Source: Microcaldota archaeon | Lineage (GTDB): Archaea; Micrarchaeota; Micrarchaeia; Micrarchaeales; Micrarchaeaceae | Direction of reading: 5' to 3' | Assembly: GCA_030040895.1 (NCBI GenBank) | Contig: JASHSJ010000031.1 | Span: 1 to 64,000, forward strand | Length of the DNA: 64,000 nucleotides | Shown: piece by piece, positions 29,212 to 39,024 of the stretch | How the letters are laid out: each line of letters begins with the position of its first letter | How positions within the stretch are numbered: position 1 is the first letter of the stretch | The notes under the pieces: model-generated | Database searches by the model: none | The model's input: the letters and a program-made list of their open reading frames with translations, nothing else | Told to the model about the DNA's origin: nothing | Translations under genes and position numbers: made by a program

Positions 29212-30120
29212 ATGGCTAGCGACAAGCAGATTCTAATAACTGGATGTTCCGGGTTCATAGGCAGGCACGTATCCGCATACGCCGTGGCCGCCGGATACAG
29301 AGTAGTTGGCTTGGACCTAAAAGACTGCGATGTAGAGGGTGTAAGATTTATCAGGGGAGATTTAAGGGACAAAAATATTGTAGAGAATGCAGCAAAGGGC
29401 TGCGATTATGTTATCCATCTGGGCGCAATAACCATACCGCAGCGTTTTAAAGAGGATCTAGTCGGCAACTATGAGATAAACATAAATGGCTTCATCAATG
29501 TGATAGAGGCAGCAAGGAAAAACAACTGCAAAAAGTTCCTTTATGCTTCAAGCGCATCAATGTACCTTCCGGAAAGTTTCTCAGAAGATGCGGTGATAGA
29601 CACGCACAGGCAACGTAATCATTATTCCAAATCAAAGATGGTTGATGAAATGATAGCAGATTCATTCAATGATGTGTATGGTTTCAAGTCAATAGGCCTC
29701 AGATTTTTTAATGTCTATGGGAAGGACGAGGAAAGAAAGGGCCAGAGTGCGTGTGCGCTAGGCCAGTTTCTTATGGCCAAGATGAATGGAGAGCCACTGC
29801 TAATATATGGCGATGGGAAACAGTCAAAAGATTTCATTTATATGGATGATGCAGTGAAGATATTATTTTTGATACTGGAGAAAACAGACAGCGGCGTATA
29901 CAATGTCGGAACTGGCGTGAATACACAATTTAATACCATTGCAGACCTGATAGACAAAGGCGCTAAAAAATACATACCAATGCCATTACCAACATACCAG
30001 TATATAACTAAAGCCGATACTAGACGACTTTTATCATTGATAGGGAAGTACAAATTTGTAAGCATAGAAGAAGGTATCACTGAGCTGCTCTCCTATTATA
30101 AACTCAACTATGGCAAGTAA
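29212..30120 (+). CDS. NAD-dependent sugar epimerase/dehydratase
   Basis: ILITGCSGFIGRHVSAYAVAAGYRVVGLD; HYSKSKMVDEM (YxxxK); FFNVYG. Confidence 0.93.
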   Translation: MASDKQILITGCSGFIGRHVSAYAVAAGYRVVGLDLKDCDVEGVRFIRGDLRDKNIVENAAKGCDYVIHLGAITIPQRFKEDLVGNYEININGFINVIEAARKNNCKKFLYASSASMYLPESFSEDAVIDTHRQRNHYSKSKMVDEMIADSFNDVYGFKSIGLRFFNVYGKDEERKGQSACALGQFLMAKMNGEPLLIYGDGKQSKDFIYMDDAVKILFLILEKTDSGVYNVGTGVNTQFNTIADLIDKGAKKYIPMPLPTYQYITKADTRRLLSLIGKYKFVSIEEGITELLSYYKLNYGK

Positions 30121-30730
30121 ATTTTCTTGGTTAATTGAGCTAAAGACGGTTGATTCATTGGACAAGACCATTATACTAATAAGACATGGCCAAAGCGAGC
30201 CCAATGTATCAAATACACTGACAAGCAGGATAGGCGGATACCAACTCACAAGCCTGGGCAGGCTGCAAGCCGAGAATGCAGGAGAGCTCATAAGCCCTCT
30301 TAGGATAGATTCACTATATCATAGTCCTGTCCTGAGAGCTGTACAGACAGCCGATATAATAGGAGCAAAGATAAAAATGGTACCCAGGCCTGACTATAGG
30401 CTTAGGGAGAGGCATTTGGGCATATACGAGGAGATGCAACGTCCCAGCGGCATGGAGTGGAAATTCGAGCCAAGCTCCAAGCTGGAACCATGGGAATATG
30501 TCAAGGCAAGGATGAGCTCATTCATGGAGCATGTAGATGGAAGAATAATAGCCGCCACTTCTCATGCAGATCCAATATCCGCGGCCTGCGACTCCATCGA
30601 CGGGAAGGGCATGAGGTTCCATGCTTCTAATATACCTGGGCCTGGAACCCTAACCATTATAGACATTGGCTCACAAAAGGTTCTGGGAAAAGGCGTTCTG
30701 TCGCTGCCAGGCGAGCTGTCGTCGGTATAA
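30110..30730 (+). CDS. Histidine phosphatase (phosphoglycerate mutase-like)
   Basis: IILIRHGQSEPN...YHSPVLRAVQTADIIG...RERHLGIYEEM...ATSHADPI; true start may lie internally. Confidence 0.85.
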   Translation: MASKFSWLIELKTVDSLDKTIILIRHGQSEPNVSNTLTSRIGGYQLTSLGRLQAENAGELISPLRIDSLYHSPVLRAVQTADIIGAKIKMVPRPDYRLRERHLGIYEEMQRPSGMEWKFEPSSKLEPWEYVKARMSSFMEHVDGRIIAATSHADPISAACDSIDGKGMRFHASNIPGPGTLTIIDIGSQKVLGKGVLSLPGELSSV

Positions 30731-30811
30731 CTCTATTATATAGTAGTTGACGTCGAAGGTTTTGCTAAAGACAGAATGTACATATGACAATCATCGTAGT
30801 ATAAAATGATG

Positions 30812-30852
30812 TTTATATAAAAAGTTTTATGCATGACAGATGTATTTAAATA
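30812..30852 (+). promoter_or_regulatory. Candidate S-layer promoter(s)
   Basis: TATA-like tttatata (30812-30819) and atttaaata (30844-30852) upstream of ATG 30895; gtga SD-like at 30887. Confidence 0.5.
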
Positions 30853-30894
30853 CCTTTCATGCAACATAGATTCACAAATGTTTGAAGTGAGAGA

Positions 30895-33861
30895 ATGAAG
30901 ACTCTAAATGCAAAGAGAATAACCGCTGTAGCTGCAGGCGCAGCTCTTCTAGGCCTTGGTCTTGCGTTCGCAGGATCCCTATCCATTGATAATGGATTCC
31001 AGATAATCAACAGCAACGGACAACCGGTGGTGCAAGTAGTCGTAGGACACGCTGCACAACCAAGCGACGGAGTTGCCGCTGCCAACATCGCTGCTGCTAT
31101 CGGAAACCTGGCATACACAAGTGTTCCAGTGACGGCAACAGTGAACGCAACACAGGCCGCATCAGTGCTGCACGCACAGGTGTCAGGAAGCTCTGGCTAC
31201 ACAATAACAAACGCACAGGTTTGGCTGAACGAAACCGGTGCGACAAGCGTATCAGGTGCATATGCTTTCTCATCGCTAATCGGCTCAGTAATAAACAGGG
31301 CCGTAACACTGAACCTGCCTATATATACTAAGACGTTGCAGAGCTCAGGACAGTATTCATATCCAAACTACGGGGGCACAATATCAACAACTGCAAGCCC
31401 GCAGGCAAGCGCATATTCCGGAGTAAGCGCCCCAGTAAACTCAACCCCATCATACAACTATAATGGAGGCGGAGTAACATTCTCCCAGTTCGGAGGCAGC
31501 AAGACAAGCAACAACGACAACATACTTGCACTGTCAGGCACACAGGTGCCAGGATTGCTAAGCAGCTCTGGGTCGTATTCGGAAACTGAATACCTTTGGG
31601 TTACAGGATTCCCAGTGTACAACCAGAATGCAGGAGAGTTCACCTTGCTATCGGCAGGAGGAGCATACCAGGTCGTATTTGGCAAGCCTATATACATATG
31701 GGCAAGCAACAACAACTACAACCAGGCAACCTTCACAATGCTTGGACAGCAGTGGACAATAATCAATGCAACACCTCCATCAACAACCGCAACACAGACA
31801 ACAGCGGTTCAGGGATCATCGTCAATGTATCTGGCTCAGTCACTAGTTCCTCTGACTACAGTATATGTTGGACAGAACTTGACAGCTGGCGCATACACTG
31901 TGACGTTGACTGACTTGGGACAGCCAAACTCAAACGGCGTGTCAACGGCGTCAGTAAACCTGTACTACAACGGAGTACTTACAAACACGTCGCAGATAGC
32001 TCCAGGAACGACCGCAAAGTTCAACGTGTCCGGAAAGACAGTTGACGTCAAGGTCAACAGCACATTCGCAGGACTTTATGCATACCAGAAGTGGGCAAAG
32101 ATGCAGATATTCTCGAATGTCTACAAGGTAACGAGCGGACAGGCGTTCAACAGCACATACGACAAGGGCTGGATAACAGACCTGTGGTGGACTAACACAA
32201 CATCCACATCAGGAGCTGCCGCAAACGCGCTGTACTCTATAGTAATATACAACGCAAGCCCAGTGACATTGGCACAGGGACAGAGCCTTGTCTTCATCCA
32301 GCAGCCACAGGCGTGGAAGCTCACTTTCGTGGGTGAGACTCTTGGTGCATCAAACCAGGACCCAGTGACATTGTCCACAACGTCCGAGGGACTGACAGCG
32401 TACCAGAACTTTGGACAGCAGGCAGCATTGGGATACAGCGTTCCATACATAAACGAGCCTGGACAGCTATTGACTGTATCTAGCGGAATATCTGGAGCGT
32501 TCACTGCACCAGGCGGACAGAGCAACATGGTAACATACCTGTTGACTCCATACCAACTGGCAACAACTGCGAACGCCGCATCAACAGCGTCCAACTCAGA
32601 AGTAGACACGTCCAACGTGGTCCTCGCATACACAAACGTAAACGGTGCAAACTGGATAACAGCGAACATACCGCTTACAGTGCTTGTAACGGGATACACT
32701 GAATCGTACAACGGCGTAGTGTGGAAGCCATCAGGGGCCGCGACAACGCAGAACTTCCAGTTCACGTCAAACGCCCAGTCGCAGACAACCAGCACGCCGT
32801 TCTTCAACATAACAGGGGTCCAGTTGCAGAGCAACAGGGCACTTCCTGGAACGTTGAGCATAGCTGTTGTGTCAGAAAACTCGTTGGGCACAAGCGCAAC
32901 AACGCTGGCAACCCTGTCGAGCATGTCAGGGCCCGCAATACAGACTGCATCGACAAGCCTCTCATACCAGGGCACGTCGTATGCCGCATTGTATCCAGTA
33001 ACTGGAAACTCAGTGCTGTATAGCGGAACGGGAACTCCAGTGGCGTTCACACTTGGAACGCATGCTGCAAGCGGTGCCGCATCGAGCGAGTACTTCACCT
33101 ACTCAGTCAACGAAATAGCTGTGCCAGGCACTACGAGCTATGACCAATTGGCAGTAGGATTGTACAACAACACTGCAGGAGTTCAGGCAAGCACTCTGTT
33201 CATAATGAACTACTCGACGCTAGGCCAGCGCCAGAATGCAACATATGTTCCGTATTCTGGATCTGCAAACAGCATAAGCGTCAAGCAGGGCTTCTCAACA
33301 GAGCGCGGCTCAGTTGTGTCATCCATAACACCAACACAGGTCGTGTTTGGAATGGCGGAACAGCAGCAGTATCTTGAGTTCGCAGTAGGACCTGCATCAG
33401 GGGGCGCGATAACGCGCAACTACGCAACATACGGGCCATACGGAGTAGGACAGAACACTAACATCCCGAATGTCAGCATTGGAAAGGTTACGGCCAACGT
33501 GACTGTGCCGGCAGGCGCAGGAGTAACGGTATCTGGTATAAACCAGGTGCAGGCAACTCCTTCAGTCACATCAGCTGACCAGCCAGTGTGGCTAACGGGA
33601 TTGAGCTCAACAGCCCCAATAGCAGTGCTTGACACAAACGCAAACCCACAGAGCAACTTGATTCTGGTAGGAAGCGGATACGTCAACTCGCTATCACAGC
33701 AGCTGCAGAACTCATACAACGTGACTGTAAGCCCAACCAGTGCGCCAATAGTGCAGCAATACGGAGCGAACAGGATCCTGGTAGCAGGTTATTATGCCAA
33801 CCAGACAACGGCTGCGGCTGACCAATTCATCCAGCAGCTATACGCACAAGCAAGCGTCTGA
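30895..33861 (+). CDS. S-layer protein, Methanococcus type
   Basis: Signal peptide; QVVVGHAAQPSDGVAAANIAAAIGNLAYTS; C-terminal GANRILVAGYYANQTTAAADQFIQQLYAQ; 988 aa. Confidence 0.9.
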   Translation: MKTLNAKRITAVAAGAALLGLGLAFAGSLSIDNGFQIINSNGQPVVQVVVGHAAQPSDGVAAANIAAAIGNLAYTSVPVTATVNATQAASVLHAQVSGSSGYTITNAQVWLNETGATSVSGAYAFSSLIGSVINRAVTLNLPIYTKTLQSSGQYSYPNYGGTISTTASPQASAYSGVSAPVNSTPSYNYNGGGVTFSQFGGSKTSNNDNILALSGTQVPGLLSSSGSYSETEYLWVTGFPVYNQNAGEFTLLSAGGAYQVVFGKPIYIWASNNNYNQATFTMLGQQWTIINATPPSTTATQTTAVQGSSSMYLAQSLVPLTTVYVGQNLTAGAYTVTLTDLGQPNSNGVSTASVNLYYNGVLTNTSQIAPGTTAKFNVSGKTVDVKVNSTFAGLYAYQKWAKMQIFSNVYKVTSGQAFNSTYDKGWITDLWWTNTTSTSGAAANALYSIVIYNASPVTLAQGQSLVFIQQPQAWKLTFVGETLGASNQDPVTLSTTSEGLTAYQNFGQQAALGYSVPYINEPGQLLTVSSGISGAFTAPGGQSNMVTYLLTPYQLATTANAASTASNSEVDTSNVVLAYTNVNGANWITANIPLTVLVTGYTESYNGVVWKPSGAATTQNFQFTSNAQSQTTSTPFFNITGVQLQSNRALPGTLSIAVVSENSLGTSATTLATLSSMSGPAIQTASTSLSYQGTSYAALYPVTGNSVLYSGTGTPVAFTLGTHAASGAASSEYFTYSVNEIAVPGTTSYDQLAVGLYNNTAGVQASTLFIMNYSTLGQRQNATYVPYSGSANSISVKQGFSTERGSVVSSITPTQVVFGMAEQQQYLEFAVGPASGGAITRNYATYGPYGVGQNTNIPNVSIGKVTANVTVPAGAGVTVSGINQVQATPSVTSADQPVWLTGLSSTAPIAVLDTNANPQSNLILVGSGYVNSLSQQLQNSYNVTVSPTSAPIVQQYGANRILVAGYYANQTTAAADQFIQQLYAQASV

Positions 33862-33930
33862 ACAGGCGCTTCTTTTTTCTTTTTTGTTTCTGGGGACTTT
33901 GTTCCCCAAAATCTTTTTCTTGTTGTTTTT
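33853..33930 (+). terminator. Tandem hairpin/U-tract terminators after the S-layer gene
   Basis: AGCGTC-TGAACA-GGCGCT then TCTTTTTTCTTTTTT; TGGGGA-CTTTGT-TCCCCA then TCTTTTTCTTGTTGTTTTT. Confidence 0.65.
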
Positions 33931-33968
33931 CACGAACTAGCGTAAGCTCCACATTGTCGTCGGAATAA

Positions 33969-36116
33969 ATGCAAAGGCTAATGCCAGCATTTATAAAGAT
34001 TTTCAGACAATTATCTAGCACTGGTGTTTTGTTGAAGCTGCAACTCCTATGCCTTATGTCAATAGTGCTCATGGCCACAATATCATCAGCTTCACTTCCT
34101 GCCAACACAAGCCAGGGGCTGGTATCCTATCTCCAAATATACATTCCAAATTCAATAATATTCAACAGCACGTACATAAACCAGAGCATAGGAACTTCAT
34201 CGTATTCCATAATGCTGATGACAAACGGCAGCATGATAGTGACAAATACCACGTCCAGGCAGTATCAGATGGTCATTGATGCTAATACCGCAGCGTACGC
34301 GCTAGCACCTTACGTCTTCTACAAATACTATCCAAATTCAACTATACTGAGCAGCCTTGTGACCGAGATGCAGGCCTATCGGCAGAGCGCACAGGCCCCG
34401 CTGGCCGACTGCCTGACAGAAACAGGCCTTGCTGCATACGCGTGCACTGCATCAACTGGATTATCAACATGTATTACCAATTCATGCCAGTCTGTTCCGG
34501 TCTGCGATGAAGTCATCAGGTCAGTGGGCGCAGCAAGCCCGTTCGGCGCCGGAATAATAAACTTCTCCGTCAATTATACTGCATACAATGGCGCAATAAA
34601 CAGCTATATAAGCATAGCAAGCTCCATAAACCAGTCAAACGTCGGCACCTCAATCCCCAGGCTGCAGAGCCTGGCGAGCAATATATCGGGCATAAGCAAC
34701 AAGATGGTGCAAAACCCGTTATTCCCATTGCCGCAGAGCCTTGTATCCACAGCGGGCAGCGTATGCTCGCAATACAACGGCTTTGGAGGACCTTGGTACT
34801 GCTATGCGCTCGGGTTCTGCCAGAGCGTGTCGTTCAATACAACAGCGCTTAGCGACGCACAGACATCGCTCGCGGCCATAGCAGCGCTGCCCCTCACTAA
34901 TGCAAGCCTGAAGTCATATGGAATACAGTCGGCGTCGCTGGCCTATTCATTCTACTGGCCGGTCGAGAGCCAGATCCAGGCAAAGCTTCTTGGAGGCTTC
35001 CTGAATTCGACGTCAAAGCAGTATATTGCCCTTGAAACAAACATGTCGTTCGTTGCATCAAGATACAACAACGCAAGCCTGGACATAGCGCTATCAAACC
35101 TGGTAACCACGTACAACTCTATAGTGTCAGCAGGAGGATCACAGAACTTCACAAGCGCAAGCGCAGAGCTATCTGCAGCAATGGCGAACGCAAGCGTTGC
35201 CTATAAGACCTACGGAACTCCGTACATCAGCGTTTACAATACCGCCTTCAACAATACGAGAGACCTGACTCTGGCCCAACTCGACTACAACCCAGTCCCA
35301 TACCAGATTGCATTCCTGGCTACCCAGCAGGCAGCGGTGAATGCCCAGCTGGCCGGAAAGCTGAACACCAGCTCGCTCAATACACTTTCATCCGTAATGG
35401 CTGGCGTGACTTCTGGAGCGTCATCTGCGCAAACATCATTAACGGCAGCGACAGTGACAAAGGATCTTTATGGAGGCATTATAAACTCGCTCCTCTACAG
35501 CGCATCGGCGCCCGCGGATCCGGCAAACCAGATGTCGCAGACCTATGTGGCCGCATTCGCATTTGTCGAGGGAATAGTAGTTCTTGGAATAGTATATTAT
35601 TTCACATACCACAGGCTCAGGCGTAAGGGCAGGATCCGCGTGCAAGGGAACGTAAGGAGGGCATGGACCATACTATTCGCAATATTCTTCATAGTAGTGC
35701 TAATTTACACATATTCAGAGTACGCGATAGCAGGGGCGGCAAATTCATTCCTTCCGGTCAGCAGTTTCGTTAACGCGCTGTCAGGCAGCAGCAAGGCGTA
35801 CATATTGGTAAACAGCTCAATATCGTCGAATTCATCGATATCGCAGTGCGTAGGAGCCCTCAAGGGCGAGCTGACGCAGGAAGGCAAGACGCTCATAAGC
35901 ACTACATACACCGGAGGCTATTCGTGCAGCATAAACTCATCTGTGAACGGCCCCGGATGCTTCAGCGGAATACTGAGCAGCGGATATCCGGCCATAGTGG
36001 TCACCGGCATGACAAACACCAGCATAGGATATTACGGCATGTATGGCACTGCGCTGTTTGCGAGCGGCGGCGTTGCGATGGGGCAGTCGTGCGAGCTGGC
36101 GTACATACTGAAGTGA
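33969..36116 (+). CDS. Large secreted/membrane protein with TM segments and C-terminal extracellular Cys domain
   Basis: 715 aa, N-terminal hydrophobic segment, Asn/Ser-rich ectodomain, TM near 35550-35730. Confidence 0.7.
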   Translation: MQRLMPAFIKIFRQLSSTGVLLKLQLLCLMSIVLMATISSASLPANTSQGLVSYLQIYIPNSIIFNSTYINQSIGTSSYSIMLMTNGSMIVTNTTSRQYQMVIDANTAAYALAPYVFYKYYPNSTILSSLVTEMQAYRQSAQAPLADCLTETGLAAYACTASTGLSTCITNSCQSVPVCDEVIRSVGAASPFGAGIINFSVNYTAYNGAINSYISIASSINQSNVGTSIPRLQSLASNISGISNKMVQNPLFPLPQSLVSTAGSVCSQYNGFGGPWYCYALGFCQSVSFNTTALSDAQTSLAAIAALPLTNASLKSYGIQSASLAYSFYWPVESQIQAKLLGGFLNSTSKQYIALETNMSFVASRYNNASLDIALSNLVTTYNSIVSAGGSQNFTSASAELSAAMANASVAYKTYGTPYISVYNTAFNNTRDLTLAQLDYNPVPYQIAFLATQQAAVNAQLAGKLNTSSLNTLSSVMAGVTSGASSAQTSLTAATVTKDLYGGIINSLLYSASAPADPANQMSQTYVAAFAFVEGIVVLGIVYYFTYHRLRRKGRIRVQGNVRRAWTILFAIFFIVVLIYTYSEYAIAGAANSFLPVSSFVNALSGSSKAYILVNSSISSNSSISQCVGALKGELTQEGKTLISTTYTGGYSCSINSSVNGPGCFSGILSSGYPAIVVTGMTNTSIGYYGMYGTALFASGGVAMGQSCELAYILK

Positions 36117-36122
36117 GTCATC

Positions 36123-36683
36123 ATGGCTGAGAAAGCTGCACAGAAGAAGGCATCCAAGGAGGAAAAGGGCAGGTCGTCAAAAACACAGGTGGTATTGCTG
36201 CTCGTATTCGCAGCGATAGTGGTGATCGCGGTATTCTTCGGATCATATTCACTATTGTCATCGGGAAGCGGCTCGTCCGCCAACTACACCGTTTTCTGGA
36301 ATAACTTCGCGGCAGCGCCCAGGGCGGGCATAGTTATAGATTATTACAACAGCAGCGTCTTCTCTTCCGGGCTTTCGTGCGCGACGTCGCTGATCCAGAA
36401 CATAATAGAGAGCCAGTCGCTGCACAGGAACTCGTCAACGCTTGATTTCTACGTGATAAACTCTACTGCCTGCACGTATTCGTTGGGCCTGGGCGGAACA
36501 TCATCAAATTCACTCACTGGCACTCCATCGCAATGCGAAAGCCTTAGCGCAGCTGAGCCCAGGATAGTCATAGGATACGCGCTGCGGAACATTACCAAGT
36601 TCAACTCTACAGTGCTCAGCATAGAAGGAAATGCAGACTATCTGCAGATGTGCGGGGTTTCCAGCACATTGGCCAGCAGCTGA
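36123..36683 (+). CDS. Membrane-anchored extracellular protein, related to C-terminus of the previous ORF
   Basis: N-terminal TM anchor; four-Cys ectodomain; 6-nt gap to upstream ORF. Confidence 0.65.
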   Translation: MAEKAAQKKASKEEKGRSSKTQVVLLLVFAAIVVIAVFFGSYSLLSSGSGSSANYTVFWNNFAAAPRAGIVIDYYNSSVFSSGLSCATSLIQNIIESQSLHRNSSTLDFYVINSTACTYSLGLGGTSSNSLTGTPSQCESLSAAEPRIVIGYALRNITKFNSTVLSIEGNADYLQMCGVSSTLASS

Positions 36684-36737
36684 AAAACGCCAGCTTTTTA
36701 TACTTTATGAGTGAATGACATCAAGTAGGGCGAGTCT

Positions 36738-37130
36738 ATGAAAGCGAATCTGGGCATGGCATTCCTGTTCATGGCATATGTTTGCATGGCCGCAAGTGCG
36801 GTACAGCCGCACGTATCTTTTCAGGCATCTGTAACAGTGGTCATATCAAAAGGCAATTCCACTACAAACCAGACAACACCGACCACAATATATAATTCAT
36901 CGACATACAACACGTCCACGGCAGCTACATCGTCCATAGCTGGCGGAGGGGGCGGGGGAGGCGGTGGCGCGTCTACTACAGTAACAGTCACAAATAATCC
37001 AACTAACAGCACCACTATATCAACAGGATCCCAGCCTGGCAACTACGGTGGCAGTGCATTCTATGTGGTAATCGGCATAGTGGCCATAGGGGCTGCATAC
37101 TATCTGATCAACAGAGAGCGAGAAAAATGA
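36738..37130 (+). CDS. Small secreted Thr/Asn-rich, poly-Gly protein with C-terminal TM anchor
   Basis: Signal peptide, NTSTAATSSIAGGGGGGGGGASTTVTV, terminal TM plus NREREK; 4-nt overlap with next ORF. Confidence 0.65.
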   Translation: MKANLGMAFLFMAYVCMAASAVQPHVSFQASVTVVISKGNSTTNQTTPTTIYNSSTYNTSTAATSSIAGGGGGGGGGASTTVTVTNNPTNSTTISTGSQPGNYGGSAFYVVIGIVAIGAAYYLINREREK

Positions 37131-38521
37131 ACAGGACAGCCCCGATAGTGGCCCTGTTAGCCCTTATACTCCTATTCCAGATATCTGGCATTGCTGCGGC
37201 AGCTGGCCCCACCAATGACGGCTCTCTGCAGATAGACACAGGCCAGACTATAACTCTGACAGCCACCAGCACTGGCGGTAAGGCGCCATATACCTATACG
37301 TGGTATCAGGACGAAGCGTGCACCGGAACCGTCATATTCACCGGAAATCCGTATACAAGCCCGGCTCTTACTTCTAATACCTACTACTGTGCAAAATCTA
37401 CGGATAGCAGCGTGCCCAACGTTATATCCGAAGCATATATCGAGATCATAGTCAATCCGCAGCTCGTGGCCGGGCCTATAACGCCAGCCTCGCCGTCGAT
37501 AAGCAGCGGCGGGTCGGTAACGCTCACCTCTCATGCGAGCGGAGGAACCACCCCGTATTCCTATGAGTGGTACACAGGAAGCTCGTGCAACTCTGCGATA
37601 TCCGGTACGAACAGCGTTACATATCTTGCAAGCCCGCCCACGTCGACTTATTACTGTTATACGGTGACCGACAGCAGCGAGGCGAACCAGGGGCCGGAAA
37701 CGGCCACGTCTTCGCCGGATCTCGTGACAGTGTTATTATCATCTTCTACAACCACGTTCAAGTCTTCATCAACGCTCTCATCCTCAACACTCTCTTCATC
37801 AACACTATCATCGTCTTCAACAACGCTTAGGACATCTTCCACACTTTCTTCGTCAACACTTTCTTCGTCAACGCTCTCGTCCTCAACGCTCTCGTCCTCA
37901 ACACTCTCTTCATCAACACTATCATCGTCTTCAACAACGCTTAGGACATCTTCCACACTTTCTTCATCAACACTCTCATCCTCAACGCTCTCTTCCACAT
38001 CCCTGTCAACATTGACATCAACTTCACTATCTACGCTCTCTTCCACATCCCTGTCAACGCTATCCTCAACATCATTGTCATCAACAACCACAGTTCCAGT
38101 GGGCCAATACTCATCCACTAGCATATCGTCTTCATCGTCCACAAGCCTGTCGTCTTCGACCAGCACCATAATGGCTCTGTCTACAACTACCCTGCTGGGG
38201 CTTCAGAGCACCACCACGATAGTGTACGAGCTTCTAGGCATGCCGCCGTTCTGCACCATACTCACCATATACATTGACGTGGTGAACATACTTTTCATAC
38301 TTGGGCTTATGCTGATGGTGCTGGGCGGGGCACTCATGGCAGGATCGCAGCTCTTCCCCGGCAACATGAAGGGCACCATAATGGGCTACGGCATAGGCAT
38401 ACTAGTGGGAGGGATAATGGCGGTATTGATCGGAATACTGAGTCCTTACCTTGTGTCAGTGTTGACCGGACTGTCGGCCAACCAGATCACAGCCGCATTC
38501 ATCAAGAATTTCATATGCTGA
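37127..38521 (+). CDS. Surface protein: Ig-like repeats, Ser/Thr-rich stalk, C-terminal two-TM pilin-like module
   Basis: Two Ig-like repeats (GGKAPYTYTWYQDEACTG / GGTTPYSYEWYTGSSCNS), SSTLSSSTL stalk, CTILTIYIDVVNILFILGLMLMVLGGALMAG...FIC. Confidence 0.75.
   Translation: MNRTAPIVALLALILLFQISGIAAAAGPTNDGSLQIDTGQTITLTATSTGGKAPYTYTWYQDEACTGTVIFTGNPYTSPALTSNTYYCAKSTDSSVPNVISEAYIEIIVNPQLVAGPITPASPSISSGGSVTLTSHASGGTTPYSYEWYTGSSCNSAISGTNSVTYLASPPTSTYYCYTVTDSSEANQGPETATSSPDLVTVLLSSSTTTFKSSSTLSSSTLSSSTLSSSSTTLRTSSTLSSSTLSSSTLSSSTLSSSTLSSSTLSSSSTTLRTSSTLSSSTLSSSTLSSTSLSTLTSTSLSTLSSTSLSTLSSTSLSSTTTVPVGQYSSTSISSSSSTSLSSSTSTIMALSTTTLLGLQSTTTIVYELLGMPPFCTILTIYIDVVNILFILGLMLMVLGGALMAGSQLFPGNMKGTIMGYGIGILVGGIMAVLIGILSPYLVSVLTGLSANQITAAFIKNFIC
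37781..37965 (+). repeat. Low-complexity coding tandem repeat with exact 71-bp direct repeat
   Basis: Identical 71-bp copies at 37781-37851 and 37895-37965 (offset 114 bp, in frame) inside a (T)SSTLS-encoding tract. Confidence 0.75.
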
Positions 38522-39021
38522 AATTAATGCAGAACTCCAGTGATATAGTGGAAAGCATTCTTGGATTTGGATCATATGCGACAGTGCCAAGGCTCAAAGT
38601 TCTCCTTTTTTGCATAACGATGCTTGCGCAGCTGGCAGCGGGCGCAGCGCAGCTATACTCAACAACCACAATAGGAGGGCCAGGCCAGAGCACCACCACC
38701 ATAGGAATAAAGTTCGGCCCAACACCGCAGGTCTGCGCCACGCTTGCCGCTTATAACACCATAACGCAGACCCTATACGTGGCCGGGCTGCTGCTGCTGG
38801 TCGCAGCTTTGCTCGTGTACATGAGCCCCAAGATGTTCCCGAAGAAGATAAAGACCAAGACAAGCGGATACGCGATAGGCCTGCTGATAGGAGGAGTAGT
38901 GGCACTTATCCTGTCGTTTACCAGCGTGTTCTTCGTGCAGCTCTTCACCGGATATCCGGCAAATGAATTGTCCGTTTCCGCGATACAGGCGCTGGGCTGC
39001 AACACCGTGTCAGTTTTCTGA
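38515..39021 (+). CDS. Small secreted two-TM pilin-like (VirB2-like) protein
   Basis: 168 aa; module CATLAAYNTITQTLYVAGLLLLVAALLVYMSPKMFPKKIKTKTSGYAIGLLIGG...ALGC (38734-39000), 89 residues Cys to Cys. Confidence 0.72.
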   Translation: MLKLMQNSSDIVESILGFGSYATVPRLKVLLFCITMLAQLAAGAAQLYSTTTIGGPGQSTTTIGIKFGPTPQVCATLAAYNTITQTLYVAGLLLLVAALLVYMSPKMFPKKIKTKTSGYAIGLLIGGVVALILSFTSVFFVQLFTGYPANELSVSAIQALGCNTVSVF

Positions 39022-39024
39022 TCG

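Noticed and set aside
32121-33098. 325-aa minus-strand ORF
   Set aside because: Antisense to the S-layer gene; long only because of biased codon use on the sense strand.
37781-37965. Tandem repeats as CRISPR or mobile element
   Set aside because: Repeats are in-frame, coding, contiguous and lack unique spacers or terminal inverted repeats.
37657-38169. 170-aa acidic VDEESVED repeat ORF on the minus strand
   Set aside because: Reverse complement of the Ser/Thr stalk repeat; no independent start/RBS evidence.
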